This document shows, in pieces, positions 1 to 5,849 of a stretch of 13,014 bases of DNA. The stretch comes from Anaerolinea sp. (lineage in GTDB: Bacteria; Chloroflexota; Anaerolineae; JAAEKA01), in the NCBI GenBank assembly GCA_014879765.1, contig JACSRL010000099.1, forward strand, positions 1-13,014. Reading direction: 5' to 3'. Position 1 is the stretch's first letter; each line of letters starts with the position of its first letter. The notes under the pieces were generated by a model. The model was not told the DNA's origin. It worked only from the letters and a program-made list of their open reading frames with translations, and made no database searches. The translations under genes and the position numbers were made by a program.

Positions 1-2
1 TG

Positions 3-302
3 CGGCTCTACTGGTTCGCCGATCACATCGAGATCAGCAATCCAGGCGGGCTATATGGCAAGGCGTCGCCGGAGAACTTCCCCTACGCCGTAGGCTATCG
101 CAACCCTGTCATCGCCGAGGCCATCCGCGTTCTGGGGTACACGAACCGCTTCGGCCAAGGAGTGTTACGGGCGCAGAAGGCGTTGGAGCTCAACCAGAAC
201 CCCCCGGCCCGGTTCACCTTTGATCCACACTACTTCTCGGTGCGTATCGACGCGCTCAGCCAACGGCTGGCTCGGAGGGCCGGCCCAACAGAGCTGGCTT
301 GA
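3..302 (+). CDS. ATP-binding protein, AlbA/RecG-like C-terminal part (5' end outside window)
   Basis: The reading frame is open from the window edge to TGA at 300-302 and gives 99 residues. The visible segment matches the C-terminal ATPase-like region (HATPase_c_4) of proteins that combine a Schlafen/AlbA_2 domain with this fold: DHIEISNPGGLYG near the edge, then RNPVIAEAIRVLGY and RFGQGVLRAQKA, which are the usual family signatures. Such proteins are annotated as putative transcriptional regulators or RecG-like ATP-binding proteins; the biochemical role is poorly defined. The C-terminus (FTFDPHYFSVRI plus a short basic tail) looks complete. The stop codon lies inside the -35 element of the promoter at 299-326. 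Family assignment is confident; function is not. Confidence 0.8.
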   Translation, partial: RLYWFADHIEISNPGGLYGKASPENFPYAVGYRNPVIAEAIRVLGYTNRFGQGVLRAQKALELNQNPPARFTFDPHYFSVRIDALSQRLARRAGPTELA

Positions 303-326
303 CATTCCGTCATCCTCGCCTACAAT
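299..326 (+). promoter_or_regulatory. sigma-70-type promoter overlapping the upstream stop codon
   Basis: A perfect TTGACA (299-304) is followed after 16 bases by TACAAT (321-326). The TGA stop of the preceding gene is part of the -35 box. Transcription would start near 333 and run into the broken lipoprotein gene and the toxin-antitoxin pair. Predicted from sequence only. Confidence 0.6.
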
Positions 327-577
327 GGGATCAACTCCCCAGAGAAGGCGAGAACGGCCAGGTCTCCAAGCCAAGCCGCCTCGCCTCTTCATTCAAAATC
401 TAAGACCATGTTCGTGTTCAGTCTTATGGCGCACCTCACTTGGTCGACCATATACTGCGGCGGAAACCGCCTTGCGAGAAATTAGCAATCATATTCCTTC
501 TTATTTTCGCCAGCCTCCGTCTTGAGATATCAGCAAGGCTAGTCCTCTGATATCCAATCAGCTTCAGGAGGAAGGTC
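327..577. other. intergenic stretch without a recognisable gene
   Basis: This stretch lies between the promoter at 299-326 and the ribosome binding site of the broken lipoprotein gene. It is AT-richer than most of the window. Short open frames cross it but none gives a protein-like composition or a family motif. It could be a long untranslated leader or degraded gene remains. I see no strong hairpin or T-run terminator. Confidence 0.4.
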
Positions 578-838
578 ATGAGTGGAAATCCTGTAGACAA
601 GCGAAATATGCTCCGTCGATTCAGCGCAAAATACCATATCATGGTGTTGTTATAAGCACTGGTAATTGGCTCGCTTGGGGCGTGTTCAGGTGACCAAAGC
701 GACCAAGTGAGTAGCTTGCATGCAACAATTGAAGCGCAGCAACAACAGATTGCTCAACTTAGCGGTGACAAAGACCAAGACGCGCAGATTAGCCCGACTA
801 ATCGGCTATGTGTGATGAACCTTGGAGGCTCAAGATGA
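578..838 (+). pseudogene. broken lipoprotein gene (in-frame TAA within the signal peptide)
   Basis: ATG at 578 follows a strong ribosome binding site (GGAGGAAGG, 568-576, very close to the start). The frame encodes a basic n-region (KRNMLRRFSAKYH), a hydrophobic stretch IMVLL, then TAA at 653-655. It continues without any frame change as ALVIGSLGAC (a lipobox with Cys as codon 36), SGDQSDQ and a Gln-rich coiled-coil-like segment (ATIEAQQQQIAQL), and stops at 836-838. The signal-peptide grammar continues across the stop, so a nonsense mutation in a lipoprotein gene is the simplest reading. The last ~15 codons merge with the next gene's ribosome binding site and have lost any family character, so the 3' part is probably truncated as well. 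A sequencing error at 653 is the main alternative. Confidence 0.5.
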
Positions 839-1068
839 CATATCGAGAGATTGCGGCGGAGTTCAAGCAGTTGCCCATTGGAGAGCGCCTGCTGCTCTTG
901 GAGGAATTGACGCGCTCGTTACGCGTCGATCTTTCGGAGGTCAAGAAGTCACAGAATGGCGGTGGATTCACGCTGCGGCGAGGTATGCTGAAGCCTGCAG
1001 GATCGATGCCCACTGATCAAGAGCTACAAGAAAACTACGTTGATTACCTGGTCGAAAAGTACTTATGA
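835..1068 (+). CDS. putative antitoxin of a PIN-domain toxin-antitoxin module
   Basis: This 77-residue protein (MTYREIAAEFKQLP...) is mostly helical and charged. Its N-terminal half, FKQLPIGERLLLLEELTRSL, resembles the short helical antitoxin-like proteins that precede PIN-domain genes. The C-terminal half (GGFTLRRGMLKP, then an acidic LQENYVDYLVEKYL) would be the natural toxin-binding tail by analogy with VapB. The start at 835 is preferred because GGAGG at 824-828 sits six bases upstream; an in-frame ATG at 808 lacks a site. The gene ends in an ATGA overlap with the PIN gene, which implies translational coupling. No DNA-binding fold can be named from sequence. The role is inferred mainly from its partner. 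Confidence 0.65.
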   Translation: MTYREIAAEFKQLPIGERLLLLEELTRSLRVDLSEVKKSQNGGGFTLRRGMLKPAGSMPTDQELQENYVDYLVEKYL

Positions 1069-1505
1069 TTCGAGTCTTGCTGGATACCAACGTTGTTCTT
1101 GACTTCTTGATGGATCGCGCGCCTTTTGCCGATGCTGCCGCGGCTGTTTGGGAAGCTAATCGAAAAGGACAGATCGAAACCCACGTTTCAGCGATCACAC
1201 CAGTCAATGTATTCTACATTGCTCGCAAGCTCAAGGGGATGGAGGAGGCCCGGAAGGCTGTGGAGGGTCTGCTGGCGGAATGTCGCGTTGCGCAAATCGA
1301 CCTTGATGTGCTCCAAGATGCGCTGACGCTACCATTCCAGGACTACGAAGACGCCGTCCAGCTTGCCAGCGCAGTTTACAGCCGTTTAGATTTCCTGGTT
1401 ACACGCGATCCGAAAGACTACACCAAGGCGAGCTTGCCGGTGCTGTCCCCGTCTGCTTTACTGACGCACCTGCCTACTTTACAGGATGAAGATGACGTTG
1501 TATGA
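1065..1505 (+). CDS. PIN-domain ribonuclease toxin, VapC-like (PIN_3 type)
   Basis: The 146-residue product has the PIN layout: LLDTNVVLDFL at 5-15 with Asp7 and Asp13, a central SAITPVNVFYIARK helix region, YEDAVQLASA with Glu95/Asp96, and LVTRDPKDY with Asp115 near the end. These acidic residues form the Mg2+ site of PIN ribonucleases. VapC-like toxins cleave tRNA or rRNA and are neutralised by the upstream antitoxin. The ATG overlaps the antitoxin stop by four bases (ATGA at 1065-1068). Length is normal for the family and the acidic residues are all present, so the toxin appears intact. The RNA target cannot be predicted. Confidence 0.85.
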   Translation: MIRVLLDTNVVLDFLMDRAPFADAAAAVWEANRKGQIETHVSAITPVNVFYIARKLKGMEEARKAVEGLLAECRVAQIDLDVLQDALTLPFQDYEDAVQLASAVYSRLDFLVTRDPKDYTKASLPVLSPSALLTHLPTLQDEDDVV

Positions 1506-1674
1506 TGCTTTGCCGGCTGGCTGGGTATGGACGACGCTGGGCTTCGTGGCCTGCGACAGCGCCGTCCTGCCCTCCCCCGATGTGCTGGCGGCCGAGATCA
1601 TGGAGGACCTGCAGGCCGCGCTGGCGCAGTTCAGCCTGATCCTGGGAGAACCGGGTGATGCGATTCTTGACTAA
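1486..1674 (+). pseudogene. small chimeric ORF with HsdS-like start and HsdM-like end
   Basis: This frame gives 62 residues and overlaps the PIN gene by 20 bases; an internal ATG at 1492 is equally likely as start. Residues 9-19 (LPAGWVWTTLG) resemble the beginning of type I restriction specificity subunits (HsdS), while residues 33-56 (VLAAEIMEDLQAALAQF region) resemble the C-terminus of type I methyltransferase subunits (HsdM). In an intact operon hsdM precedes hsdS, so the order here is reversed, as expected for a recombination or deletion scar. The base composition of the second half is much more GC-rich than the toxin gene, matching the window's core genes. It may not be expressed. Recognition is by memory of the families, so confidence is moderate. 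Confidence 0.45.
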
Positions 1675-1694
1675 TTCCCTGACCTGGGTAAAAT
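1667..1694 (+). promoter_or_regulatory. promoter of the tRNA operon
   Basis: TTGACT (1667-1672) and TAAAAT (1689-1694) are separated by 16 bases, five of six matches each to the sigma-70 consensus. The -35 overlaps the last codons and stop of the chimeric ORF. Expected start of transcription is about 1701, 57 bases before tRNA-Ala. Confidence 0.65.
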
Positions 1695-1757
1695 ACGATC
1701 CTGTCAGGCAGTTGTGCTTTTACAACAGAACGATGGAAAGAGCTTCCTGGACACTGC

Positions 1758-1830
<73 letters not shown>

Positions 1831-1887
1831 CTCCGCAGCGCCAGGCGCCGGCGGAAGAGCTTCCATCCATCGTGATCCATTGTCGAT

Positions 1888-1959
<72 letters not shown>

Positions 1960-1982
1960 CTTTAGCGACTAGCAGGTGGCAT

Positions 1983-2020
1983 CTGGCGTATGGCATTGAA
2001 GCTTCAGTGGCATACGCTAG
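1983..2020. repeat. 38-nt near-perfect palindrome in the Gly-Phe tRNA spacer
   Basis: The sequence folds on itself around 2001/2002 (AAGCTT in the centre) with 16 Watson-Crick pairs, two G-T pairs and one G-G mismatch in 19. It would form a very long hairpin in the tRNA precursor or a cruciform in DNA. It is not a normal tRNA part. Possible roles are RNase processing, or a remnant of a mobile or interspersed repeat. Confidence 0.7.
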
Positions 2021-2052
2021 TTTGATTGTAGCCCCTGCCAGGCGCTGACCAT

Positions 2053-2128
2053 GCCGAAGTAGCTCAGTTGGTAGAGCACGCGACTGAAAATTGCGGTGTC
2101 CCCAGTTCAAGTCTGGGCTTCGGCACCA
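2053..2128 (+). tRNA. tRNA-Phe (anticodon GAA)
   Basis: Acceptor GCCGAAG (2053-2059) pairs with CTTCGGC (2118-2124). Anticodon stem CGCGA/TTGCG encloses CTGAAAA with anticodon GAA. T stem CCCAG/CTGGG. Discriminator A at 2125 and an encoded CCA at 2126-2128. Confidence 0.96.
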
Positions 2129-2135
2129 GGTCTTT

Positions 2136-2154
2136 CCCCGGACTGCGTCTGGGG
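2136..2154 (+). other. hairpin in the Phe-Gln tRNA spacer
   Basis: CCCCGGAC (2136-2143) pairs with GTCTGGGG (2147-2154) around a TGC loop, eight pairs including one G-T. It lies between the CCA of tRNA-Phe and the start of tRNA-Gln, and is a plausible processing signal. No T-run follows, so it is not a standard terminator. Confidence 0.45.
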
Positions 2155-2160
2155 CAGCAT

Positions 2161-2231
2161 TCGGGGATCGTCTAATGGCAGGACAGGGGACTTTGGATCC
2201 TCTAATCGTGGTTCGAATCCACGTCCCCGAG
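2161..2231 (+). tRNA. tRNA-Gln (anticodon TTG)
   Basis: Acceptor TCGGGGA (2161-2167) pairs with TCCCCGA (2224-2230). Anticodon stem GGGGA/TCCTC encloses CTTTGGA with anticodon TTG. T stem CGTGG/CCACG with loop TTCGAAT. Discriminator G at 2231; CCA not encoded. Confidence 0.96.
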
Positions 2232-2286
2232 CTTGCACCTTGGCCGATGACCGCCGTTAACAGAGCAGGCTGAGCAAACGTTGTAT

Positions 2287-2363
2287 GGTGACCATAGCTC
2301 AATTGGCAGAGCACCTGGTTGTGGCCCAGGAGGTCGTGGGTTCAAGCCCCACTGGTCACCCCA
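2287..2363 (+). tRNA. tRNA-His (anticodon GTG)
   Basis: Acceptor GTGACCA (2288-2294) pairs with TGGTCAC (2353-2359). G at 2287 is the histidine-specific extra G(-1), facing discriminator C at 2360. Anticodon stem CCTGG/CCAGG encloses TTGTGGC with anticodon GTG. CCA is encoded at 2361-2363. This is the last tRNA before the terminator. Confidence 0.96.
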
Positions 2364-2376
2364 TTCCGTAGTTCAG

Positions 2377-2409
2377 AACGCCCAGACGTATTGCGTCTGG
2401 GCGTTTTTT
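2377..2409 (+). terminator. intrinsic terminator of the tRNA operon
   Basis: A perfect 12-bp stem (AACGCCCAGACG, 2377-2388, with 2394-2405) and a TATTG loop run into six T residues (2404-2409). Its position 13 bases after tRNA-His fits the end of the tRNA transcript. Confidence 0.9.
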
Positions 2410-2464
2410 GTTCTGTTGGCAGAGGCCGCGGCGACTGCTTCGATGGTCGGAGGCAAGAACAGCC

Positions 2465-2965
2465 GTGACATCCGTGTTGGTGCTCAACGCTACCTATGAA
2501 CCGCTCAGCGTCGTCTCGATCAAGCGCGCGGTGGTTCTGCTGCTCAAGGAGAAGGCCGAGCTGTTGGAGGCGGCCGAGACCACCCTGCGCGCCCGCGGCA
2601 TCGCCATGCCGGTGCCGCTGGTGATCCGCATGGTCTATTATGTGCGCATCCCACGCGCCATGACCCTGCCCCTCTCCCGCCGCTCCATCATGGCGCGCGA
2701 CCAGTACACCTGCCAGTACTGCGGCGCCACCCCCCTGCGCGCCGAGTTGACGCTGGACCACATCCTGCCCCGCAGCCGCGGCGGCCGCACCGAGTGGGAG
2801 AATGTGGTGGTGGCCTGCCGCGTCTGCAATCAGAAAAAGGGCAACCGCACCCCCAAGGAAGCGTTGATGACCCTGGCGCGCCCGCCGCGCCGCCCGCGCT
2901 ATGTGGCTCTGGCGTTGCTGGGCGAGAACAGCCAGCGCGAGGCGTGGAGCAAGTATCTGTTTTAA
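2465..2965 (+). CDS. HNH endonuclease family protein
   Basis: From GTG at 2465 the product has 166 residues. The N-terminus (SVLVLNATYEPLSVVSIKRA) is the signature of a widespread bacterial HNH family. The C-terminal half holds the nuclease: Cys83-x2-Cys86 (YTCQYCG), LDHILPRSRGG with Asp98-His99, W-E-N113 and Cys118-x2-Cys121 (ACRVCNQKKGNRTP), i.e. a zinc-stapled beta-beta-alpha-metal finger. Members cleave DNA in vitro in related families, but the cellular role of this group is unknown. GTG 2465 is chosen because family similarity begins right after it; GGAGG at 2449-2453 lies 11 bases upstream, and GTG 2474 is possible. An ATG at 2408 would start inside the terminator T-run. The gene is single and ends before a hairpin terminator. 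Confidence 0.85.
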   Translation: MTSVLVLNATYEPLSVVSIKRAVVLLLKEKAELLEAAETTLRARGIAMPVPLVIRMVYYVRIPRAMTLPLSRRSIMARDQYTCQYCGATPLRAELTLDHILPRSRGGRTEWENVVVACRVCNQKKGNRTPKEALMTLARPPRRPRYVALALLGENSQREAWSKYLF

Positions 2966-2979
2966 GGGCTGGAAACACA

Positions 2980-3009
2980 AACGGGCTGCCCCTCTCAGGG
3001 CAGCCCGTT
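2980..3009 (+). terminator. terminator hairpin after the HNH gene
   Basis: AACGGGCTGCCC (2980-2991) pairs perfectly with GGGCAGCCCGTT (2998-3009) around a six-base loop, 15 bases after the HNH stop codon. The T-run is weak (GTTCGTTGTC), so efficiency is uncertain. Confidence 0.7.
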
Positions 3010-3016
3010 CGTTGTC

Positions 3017-3091
3017 GCGCCGTAGCATCTAGCGGATGATCCGAGGTGATGCTACGGCGCTAAGGGTACTACTAGACATTAGCATCACCTC
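3017..3091. repeat. competing inverted repeats in the convergent intergenic region
   Basis: Three copies of one motif alternate in orientation. TAGCATC at 3023-3029 lies in a perfect 13-bp repeat: GCGCCGTAGCATC (3017-3029) with 3048-3060. The middle copy also belongs to a perfect 12-bp repeat, GAGGTGATGCTA (3043-3054) with 3080-3091. The middle arm can pair with either neighbour but not both. The region separates the plus-strand HNH gene from minus-strand sfsA, so terminator or interspersed-repeat functions are both possible. Confidence 0.7.
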
Positions 3092-3166
3092 CTGTTGTAA
3101 GGATGGCGTATGGGGGGCCGGCTTGCCGCCGGACAGGCACAATTATGGCACACAATCGTGCATCTG

Positions 3167-3880
3167 TCAATTGCGCACGTGGCTGTCGTCAACTGTCACC
3201 GGGCCGGTGATCGCGATCGCGTCGAGGCTGACCGCGCAGCGCCAGGCGTAGACCTCGACGCCGGCCGCGCAGGCGCGGCGCAGCGCGTCGGCAAAGGCCG
3301 GATCCGCGCTGGCATGGGGCGCAAAACGCAGCGCGTCGCTGCGCTGGATCACGAGACCCACCGCCACCCGCTCGCCCGCGCGCCGCAGCGTGACCAGTTC
3401 CTCCAGATGTTTGACGCCGCGTGTTGTGGGCGCGTCGGGGAAGCGCGCACAGCCCTCCTCCACCAGGGTAACAGATTTGATCTCCAGCCAGCAGCGCTGG
3501 CCGTTGGGGCCGCCGCTGAGCAGGAAATCCAGCCGGCTGGCGCCCACGCGCACCTCAGGCTGGACGTGGCTGTAGCCAGCCAGCTCGGCCAGCCGGCCGG
3601 CGGCCAGCGCCTCGGCGGCCAGCCGGTTGGGCAGGCGCGCGTCCACCGACACCAGCACGCCGGCGTAGGCCACCAGCGCCAGATGACAGGCAGTCTTGCG
3701 CCCGGCCTGGGCCGGGGCCGGCGCCACCCAGACGGCCGCGCCCGGGGTGAACAGCTCGCCCAGCCGGCCGGAGTTGGCGACGTGCGCGGGCAGCGTCTGG
3801 CCGTCCAGTTCCACCAGGGCGCGGAAACGGTTCTCGCGACGGATGAAACGGGCCGGCAGCAGGGGGGTGGGCCAGTTCAT
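3167..3880 (-). CDS. sfsA: SfsA family nuclease (DNA/RNA nuclease, sugar fermentation stimulation protein homologue)
   Basis: The 237-residue product matches SfsA in length (E. coli about 234) and motif order: an N-terminal OB-like part with HVANSGRLGELF (33-44), then the PD-(D/E)XK nuclease core with VGASRLDFLL (Asp118), LEIKSVTLV (Glu133, Lys135), RFPDAPTTRGVKHLEEL, and VIQRSDALRFAPH, ending in GVEVYAWRC. SfsA proteins bind nucleic acid and cleave it in vitro; the name comes from maltose metabolism effects in E. coli. The family usually has HVPNTGRL; here it is HVANSGRL, a mild variant. ATG at 3880 overlaps the stop of the upstream HExxH gene by four bases (ATGA), so the two are translationally coupled. 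Confidence 0.92.
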   Translation of the reverse strand: MNWPTPLLPARFIRRENRFRALVELDGQTLPAHVANSGRLGELFTPGAAVWVAPAPAQAGRKTACHLALVAYAGVLVSVDARLPNRLAAEALAAGRLAELAGYSHVQPEVRVGASRLDFLLSGGPNGQRCWLEIKSVTLVEEGCARFPDAPTTRGVKHLEELVTLRRAGERVAVGLVIQRSDALRFAPHASADPAFADALRRACAAGVEVYAWRCAVSLDAIAITGPVTVDDSHVRN

Positions 3881-5253
3881 GGCAGCGTGTCGGGGGATTC
3901 GAGCTGTGCCAGCGCCGCGTCCAGCGCCTGGACGCTGGTGAGCTTCGCGGCGGTCTGCAAGAAGGCTTGCAGCGAGGGGCTGAGCGCCCGCAACTGTTCC
4001 AGCTTGGGGCCGATGGGATCGCTGGCGGCCGCGCCGGTGGCATAGCTGCCGTGGAAGGCGAAATAGGCCTGGTTCAGCACCCGCAGATAATAGCCGTGCT
4101 CGGCAAAGGTCTTGCGCCGCGCTTCCATGAAAGCCTCGGCCTCCTCCACATAGCCGCCGGCCAGCAGTTCATCGACCACCAGCCGCGTGGCGCGCATCTC
4201 CGGGCCGAACTCGAAGGGCTGCGGCTCGTTCAATGGAGTCTCAGCTTCGTCGGGCGTCTGCACCGGCGGCTCAGGCGGCGGCAGCAGGTCGGGATAGTAG
4301 CGGGCCAGCAGCGCGCGGCCCAGCTCCTCGCCCGCGATGCTGGCCACCGTCTCGTTGATGGTCACGTGCTCGCCCCCCTCCAGCATGGCCCAGCCCAGCG
4401 GCTGAAAGGCCAGGTAGTTGTGGATCCACTCGTGGGCGATGGTGTCGGCCGTCCAGGGCAGGCCAAAGCGGTCGATGACCATGGTCGGATAGACGCCGTA
4501 GCCGCCGATGCCGGTGACATAGGCCGCCACATTCTCCTGTTGGGCAATCTCTTGCTCCATGGCCGCGCGGGCCGCGCTGTCCATCCCCGGCTCCAGGTCC
4601 ACGGCGCGCAGGCGCTGGATGCGGTCGCGCGGGGAGACCACCAGCAGTTGCGGCGGCTCGTTGAAGCGCATGCGCACCGGCGGCCAGACCAGCCCGGCCC
4701 TCTGCAGCCCCTCCGCCTGGAGGATGACGCTCATCTGGTGCTCCAGGATTGCCTCGACCGTGCTGGCTTCGGCGCTGAGCTGTTGGCGCAGGGCGGCCAG
4801 CTCGGCGCGCTGGGCCGCGGTGGCGGCTGCTGCGTCGGTCACGGCCGGGTCGGCGTAGGTGCGCTCGATCTGGCTGGACAGCTCGCTGGCCTGCTGGGCC
4901 CGCTCCAGCCAGGCGCGCACCATCTGCGTCGCCTGCGCCTCCGCCAGCTCGGCGGCCGGCTTGTCCACGGCATCCCCCAGCTTGCTGGCCACTGAGTTCA
5001 GCGTCCAGGTGGTCAGATCAAAGCGCTGGCCGGCCGTCGCGGCATCGATGGCCAGGCTCAGCCCATCGGGCGGCGGTCGCCAGGCAGCATGCAGCAGCAG
5101 GATGGCCGCTGCGCTCACCGCTGCCAGCCACAGCCAGGCGCGGCGGGAGACCGCCCGGCGTCGGGCCGCCTGCGCCGGTTGGCCGGCGGCGTCTGGGCTG
5201 GAGCGCGGCCGCAGCTTGTGGTTCGTGCTGCCTGTGGATGCAATAGAGGACAT
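3877..5253 (-). CDS. membrane-anchored putative zinc metallopeptidase (HExxH)
   Basis: From ATG at 5253 the protein has 458 residues. A basic, Pro/Ser-rich N-terminus precedes one hydrophobic segment (about 39-55, AWLWLAAVSAAAILLLH), so most of the chain should face outward. A long helical Ala/Gln/Glu-rich part (about 100-185) looks coiled-coil. The core has IAHEWIHNYL (His274, Glu275, His278) and NETVASIAGEELG, where Glu302 is a good third zinc ligand, as in gluzincins. A Pro-rich linker (about 323-345) and a helical C-terminus follow. Substrate is unknown and I cannot name the family. The start lacks a clear ribosome binding site; an in-frame TTG at 5328 would add 25 residues but gives an unconvincing N-terminus. 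It overlaps sfsA by four bases. Confidence 0.7.
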   Translation of the reverse strand: MSSIASTGSTNHKLRPRSSPDAAGQPAQAARRRAVSRRAWLWLAAVSAAAILLLHAAWRPPPDGLSLAIDAATAGQRFDLTTWTLNSVASKLGDAVDKPAAELAEAQATQMVRAWLERAQQASELSSQIERTYADPAVTDAAAATAAQRAELAALRQQLSAEASTVEAILEHQMSVILQAEGLQRAGLVWPPVRMRFNEPPQLLVVSPRDRIQRLRAVDLEPGMDSAARAAMEQEIAQQENVAAYVTGIGGYGVYPTMVIDRFGLPWTADTIAHEWIHNYLAFQPLGWAMLEGGEHVTINETVASIAGEELGRALLARYYPDLLPPPEPPVQTPDEAETPLNEPQPFEFGPEMRATRLVVDELLAGGYVEEAEAFMEARRKTFAEHGYYLRVLNQAYFAFHGSYATGAAASDPIGPKLEQLRALSPSLQAFLQTAAKLTSVQALDAALAQLESPDTLP

Positions 5254-5464
5254 GAAGATGATCGGTATCGTGGGTGACGCCACTGGCGCGTGCGCTGCGC
5301 CGAGACCGACGCCATGGGCGAGGAGCAACCCGCCATTCCTCTCAACAAAACTGCCCTGAGGTAGCGTCCGTCACATCAAGCAGCGGGCGCCGCCTCAAGG
5401 CAGCTTTGTTTCGGTCTGGCGGGCAGGCCAGCGGCTGGCCTGGTCAGGGGACGCCAGATGGGGC
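5254..5464. other. intergenic region with a 19-nt palindrome
   Basis: This region lies downstream of the DUF4760-like gene and upstream of the HExxH gene, both on the minus strand. CAGGCCAGC (5424-5432) and GCTGGCCTG (5434-5442) form a perfect 9-bp palindrome around one base, 23 bases after the stop codon at 5465. No T-run follows on the minus strand, so it is at best a weak terminator. No convincing promoter for the HExxH-sfsA pair is visible. Confidence 0.4.
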
Positions 5465-5842
5465 CTATTCCCTGGCCTTGGCTCGTTGATGGAGCAGCTC
5501 GAAGTTCTCGTACAGCCGGGGATCGATGGCCTGGCGCATGCCTTGAATCACGCCGGCCATCGCGTTCCACAGCAGGTCGATGCCGCCGAACAGGTCGAAG
5601 AACACATCCTCGCGCACCAGTTGATGTTTGACCAGCACGCCGAAGAGCTCCATCACGCCGCAGATGTCGTTGAAGTGGCGCCATTCCTGGCTGCCCGACG
5701 GATAGCGGCGCTGGAAGCTCTCGTAGTCCGTGGCCTCCAGCTCGGTCAGCGCCCAGGACTGGGCCGCGCGCACATGCGGCTCGGTGGCCAGCTCGTACAG
5801 TTTCAGCAGGGTCGCGACGTCGTCGCAGGGCCGGGTGTCCAC
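5465..5842 (-). CDS. DUF4760-like helical protein
   Basis: The 125-residue protein is all-helical in appearance, with no signal peptide or strong membrane segment. Its middle (HFNDICGVMELFGVLVKHQLVREDVFFDLFG) resembles DUF4760-type proteins, where a helix with 'ELLGVLV..GLV' precedes a Trp/Arg-containing helix; here that helix is IDLLWNAMAGVIQGMRQ. Function is unknown. The start is GTG at 5842, with GGAGG inside the end of the upstream gene; only seven bases separate the two genes, so it is the last member of the scpB operon. The family match is from memory and moderate. Confidence 0.6.
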   Translation of the reverse strand: MDTRPCDDVATLLKLYELATEPHVRAAQSWALTELEATDYESFQRRYPSGSQEWRHFNDICGVMELFGVLVKHQLVREDVFFDLFGGIDLLWNAMAGVIQGMRQAIDPRLYENFELLHQRAKARE

Positions 5843-5849
5843 GGTGCGG

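Noticed and set aside
302..470. Plus-frame reading VILAYNG followed later by KTMFVFSLMAHL, resembling a decayed ParA start after the ATP-binding protein
   Set aside because: No Walker motif is present, the similarity is a few residues, and the same bases are better explained by the promoter at 299-326.
3110..4995. Long plus-strand open frames (3110-4045 and 3967-4995)
   Set aside because: They are antisense to sfsA and the HExxH gene, have the His/Gln/Arg/Gly-rich composition of GC-rich shadows and show no motifs.
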